In this document: positions 5,004-5,116 of the stretch, in pieces
Position numbering within the stretch: the first letter of the stretch is position 1
Layout: every line of letters starts with the position of its first letter
Source: Actinomycetes bacterium
GTDB taxonomy: Bacteria > Actinomycetota > Actinomycetes > Actinomycetales > Cellulomonadaceae
Assembly: GCA_023390875.1 (NCBI GenBank)
Contig: JAEWCA010000356.1
Location: 1 to 5,116 of the forward strand
Length of the DNA stretch: 5,116 bases
Direction of reading: 5' to 3'
Made by a program: the position numbers and the translations under genes
Notes under the pieces: model-generated
What the model saw: the letters and a program-made list of their open reading frames with translations, nothing else
Database searches by the model: none
What the model was told of the DNA's origin: nothing

Positions 5004-5009
5004 GCCTCC

Positions 5010-5015
5010 ACCGTA
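5010..5015 (-). promoter_or_regulatory. possible -10 element for a leaderless PPOX transcript
   Basis: The minus strand reads TACGGT (TANNNT), ending 6 nt before the ATG at 5003, which is the spacing expected when transcription starts at the A of the start codon. The -35 region (CCCGGG-like) is poor. Confidence 0.4.
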
Positions 5016-5088
5016 GGAGCGACGGGGCTCGCCCGGGACGTGACGGCTCCCGGTCGCAGTCCCTCGGGACGGGCACGGACGGCGACGG

Positions 5089-5116
5089 GCCCATCCTCGC
5101 GGGTGCGAGGACGGGC
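5089..5116 (-). terminator. 12-bp hairpin at the window edge, possible terminator
   Basis: The arms 5089-5100 and 5105-5116 pair over 12 positions around a 4-nt loop. Read on the minus strand the single irregular pair is an allowed G-U, whereas on the plus strand it is an A-C mismatch. It therefore fits a minus-strand RNA better, such as the end of a gene lying beyond 5116. No T-run follows. The stem may extend past the window. Confidence 0.45.

Noticed and set aside
1..5116. CRISPR array, tRNA/rRNA, insertion sequence, attachment site or phage genes
   Set aside because: No regularly spaced repeats, no tRNA-like cloverleaf, no transposase or integrase motifs, and no target-site duplications were seen on either strand.

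Overview
The window is very GC-rich DNA (well above 70% by eye), with GTG as well as ATG starts, strong AGGAGG-type ribosome sites and a protein of the cofactor F420-linked PPOX family. This points to a high-GC actinomycete. A Cellulomonas-like or related micrococcalean genome would fit, but that is inference from composition and gene content, not from a marker gene.

Layout from left to right. (1) The 3' end of a HAF-repeat (probably surface or secreted) protein on the plus strand, followed by a 48-residue, very acidic and proline-rich microprotein gene with a near-perfect Shine-Dalgarno. (2) A minus-strand block at 548-1959: a 61-residue putative zinc-finger microprotein, then a 49-residue acidic microprotein whose start overlaps the previous stop (ATGA), then a family 2-like membrane glycosyltransferase after an 81-bp gap. 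(3) A 239-bp non-coding stretch with a perfect 11-bp GC hairpin, followed by a 545-residue minus-strand LigD-type protein. It joins a 3'-phosphoesterase domain to an archaeo-eukaryotic-primase-type polymerase domain and has no ligase domain. (4) A 262-bp divergent spacer containing a dyad that overlaps a possible ligD -10 element. (5) A plus-strand two-CBS-domain protein starting at GTG 4099, convergent with an 11-bp gap to a minus-strand Rv1155-like, probably F420-binding PPOX-fold oxidoreductase. (6) A short tail that ends in a 12-bp hairpin at the window edge.

The genes do not form one clear pathway. LigD would act in end processing and gap filling during Ku-dependent end joining, with Ku and the ligase outside the window. 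The CBS and PPOX genes look like stand-alone adenylate-sensing and flavin/deazaflavin functions. I see no mobile element, CRISPR array, tRNA or rRNA. The best candidates for something little described are the coupled microprotein pair with its eukaryote-like zinc-finger spacing, and the ligase-less PE-Pol fusion in which the polymerase motif II histidine is replaced by glutamine.
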